Part shown: positions 17,469 through 18,493 of the stretch, piece after piece
Numbering within the stretch: position 1 is the stretch's first letter
Layout of the letters: every line of letters begins with the position of its first letter
NCBI GenBank assembly: GCA_031266095.1
Contig: JAISBR010000044.1
Coordinates: 1 to 18,493, forward strand
Direction: 5' to 3'
Source of the DNA: Treponema sp.
GTDB lineage: Bacteria > Spirochaetota > Spirochaetia > Treponematales > Breznakiellaceae
Length of the DNA stretch: 18,493 nucleotides
Program-made: the position numbers and the translations under genes
Notes under the pieces: generated by a model
Databases searched by the model: none
Seen by the model: only the letters and a program-made list of their open reading frames with translations
What the model was told of the DNA's origin: nothing

Positions 17469-18493
17469 ATGATACGGAAAAGAACGGTAATACAGGCGGT
17501 TTCAGCGGCGCTTTCCGCGCCGGCGGTTTTAGCGGCGATAGTTGTGCTGGCGGCGGTCCTATTCGCCGGATGCTCATCGCCGTACAGCAGCCCTAACTGG
17601 CCCTACGGCAGCGGCGGCGGTCATACCCCCGGCGGCGGGGGCTTGAATCCGCTCTCCCTGGACACGACGCCTCCGGGGGTCATTACGCATCTTGCCGCCC
17701 ATACCGGCAGCAATACGGTGACCTTCATCTGGCAGGACCCCGCGGACAGCGATTTTGACCATGTGGAAATATGGTTCGGGACCAGTCCGTCGGCCACGAG
17801 CGGTACTTCCGTCCCTTCGGTATCCAGGGGAACCATGACCGCCGCCTGGAACGGTACGCCGAACGAGACGCTCTTCTGCCACTTTATAGCCGTCGATACA
17901 GCCGGCAACCGGAGCGCCGTCGTAAACTATGCGGTTAAACTCGAGGCGGTCATGGCGGATGTTACCAATCTCGCGGGAACGATCACCGGCGCCGATTCGG
18001 TAACGCTCACCTGGACGGACCCCATCGCTCCCACATTTGATCATGTGGAGATTTCCAGCGGCGGATTGCCGAACCAGACGGCAGCCAAGGGACTGGGACC
18101 CTATACCTGGAGCGGCCTTTCTACCGGCACATCATATACCTTTACCGTCACGGCCTTTTATACCGGCGGCGGCTCGAGTACGGGCGTACCCGTCACGCTG
18201 ATACTCACCCAGGACCTGATACCTCCGGGGAAGGTTACGGGCCTTACCGCGTCCAACGACGACTTCGGTTCGGTGAAGCTCGACTGGACCAACCCCGGCG
18301 ACCCGGATTTACAATACGTGGAAATCACCTGTGAGCCCTTTATCGGACCGGCCAAAACGGTAAACGCTTCAGCCGGGACCTACACCTGGAACGGGCTGGC
18401 CGGCGGGGTAACGTATACCTTTACCGTTAAAGCCGTGGATCACAGCGGCAACCGGAGCGAGGGGGTAAGCGTCTCTGGCACGACTTACGATAC
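17469..18493 (+). CDS. FN3-repeat surface lipoprotein, 3' end beyond window
   Basis: 341 codons are open from ATG 17469 (AAGGAG 8 nt upstream) to the window edge. The long signal peptide has a basic start (MIRKR), a hydrophobic core and lipobox LFAGC (Cys35), then a Gly-rich spacer (GSGGGHTPGGGG). At least three fibronectin type III-like modules follow: about 67-154 (TPPGVITHLAA...HVEIWFGTS...FIAVDTAGNRS), 155-243 (ADVTNLAGT...HVEISSG...YTFTVTAFY) and 247-338 (IPPGKVTGLTA...YVEITCEP...YTFTVKAVDHSGNRS). Each has the Trp strand (FIWQDP/LTWTDP/LDWTNP) and the closing 'tyTFTVxAxD.sGN' pattern. The modules suggest an adhesin or polymer-binding surface protein; no catalytic domain is visible in the part present. 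The 23-bp palindrome array ends 62 bp before its ATG. Confidence 0.85.
   Translation, partial: MIRKRTVIQAVSAALSAPAVLAAIVVLAAVLFAGCSSPYSSPNWPYGSGGGHTPGGGGLNPLSLDTTPPGVITHLAAHTGSNTVTFIWQDPADSDFDHVEIWFGTSPSATSGTSVPSVSRGTMTAAWNGTPNETLFCHFIAVDTAGNRSAVVNYAVKLEAVMADVTNLAGTITGADSVTLTWTDPIAPTFDHVEISSGGLPNQTAAKGLGPYTWSGLSTGTSYTFTVTAFYTGGGSSTGVPVTLILTQDLIPPGKVTGLTASNDDFGSVKLDWTNPGDPDLQYVEITCEPFIGPAKTVNASAGTYTWNGLAGGVTYTFTVKAVDHSGNRSEGVSVSGTTYD

Overview
The window looks like chromosomal DNA of a moderately GC-rich spirochaete, most plausibly a gut or termite-hindgut Treponema. This is an inference. It rests on the overall gene style (TPR lipoproteins, SpoIIE-type phosphatases, FN3 lipoproteins), on two repeat-associated protein families (a DUF4469/HU-like protein and an unnamed ~234-aa family) that I recall from such genomes, and on short dispersed intergenic motifs. 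No IS element, phage, CRISPR array or rRNA was seen.

Left part (1-1292): a truncated minus-strand membrane-anchored protein runs off the edge. It is followed by what looks like a decayed toxin-antitoxin patch: a small antitoxin-like gene, a MazF toxin remnant lacking its N-terminal part, and an orphan DUF433 antitoxin-like gene. The two antitoxin-type genes share a promoter layout in which the -10 hexamer ends exactly 6 nt before the ATG, which predicts leaderless mRNAs.

Region 1333-4330: a TPR lipoprotein gene lies downstream of a gene of unknown function, both on the minus strand. The latter is preceded by a terminator-like hairpin directly before its Shine-Dalgarno and by 17 tandem copies of a 21-bp unit. 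About 500 bp without a convincing gene follows.

Region 4331-10125 (all minus): a DAHP synthase-prephenate dehydratase fusion is followed 3 bp later by a DapF-fold racemase resembling CntK-type histidine racemases. A bacteriohemerythrin gene lies just upstream. Next comes a GT-B glycosyltransferase gene overlapping a HAD hydrolase gene by 8 bp.

Region 10126-13826: a small lipoprotein (minus), then a sensor-type PP2C/SpoIIE phosphatase (plus). Its frame continues upstream through an in-frame TGA into a lost membrane N-terminus. A small helical protein and tRNA-Lys(UUU) follow.

Region 13916-18493: a long-chain acyl-CoA synthetase (minus); a 450-bp divergent region with a 21-nt poly-C tract, a TATAAT box and a leader terminator; an HU-like/DUF4469 protein; a 15-copy, 23-bp tandem array whose core is the 14-bp palindrome TTCCGTCGACGGAA; and a truncated FN3 lipoprotein.

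The part most worth following up is the repeat-associated architecture. Two otherwise unrelated genes each carry an intrinsic-terminator-like hairpin just upstream of the Shine-Dalgarno, and each neighbours a strictly phased tandem array. This suggests attenuation or repeat-based control of these families.
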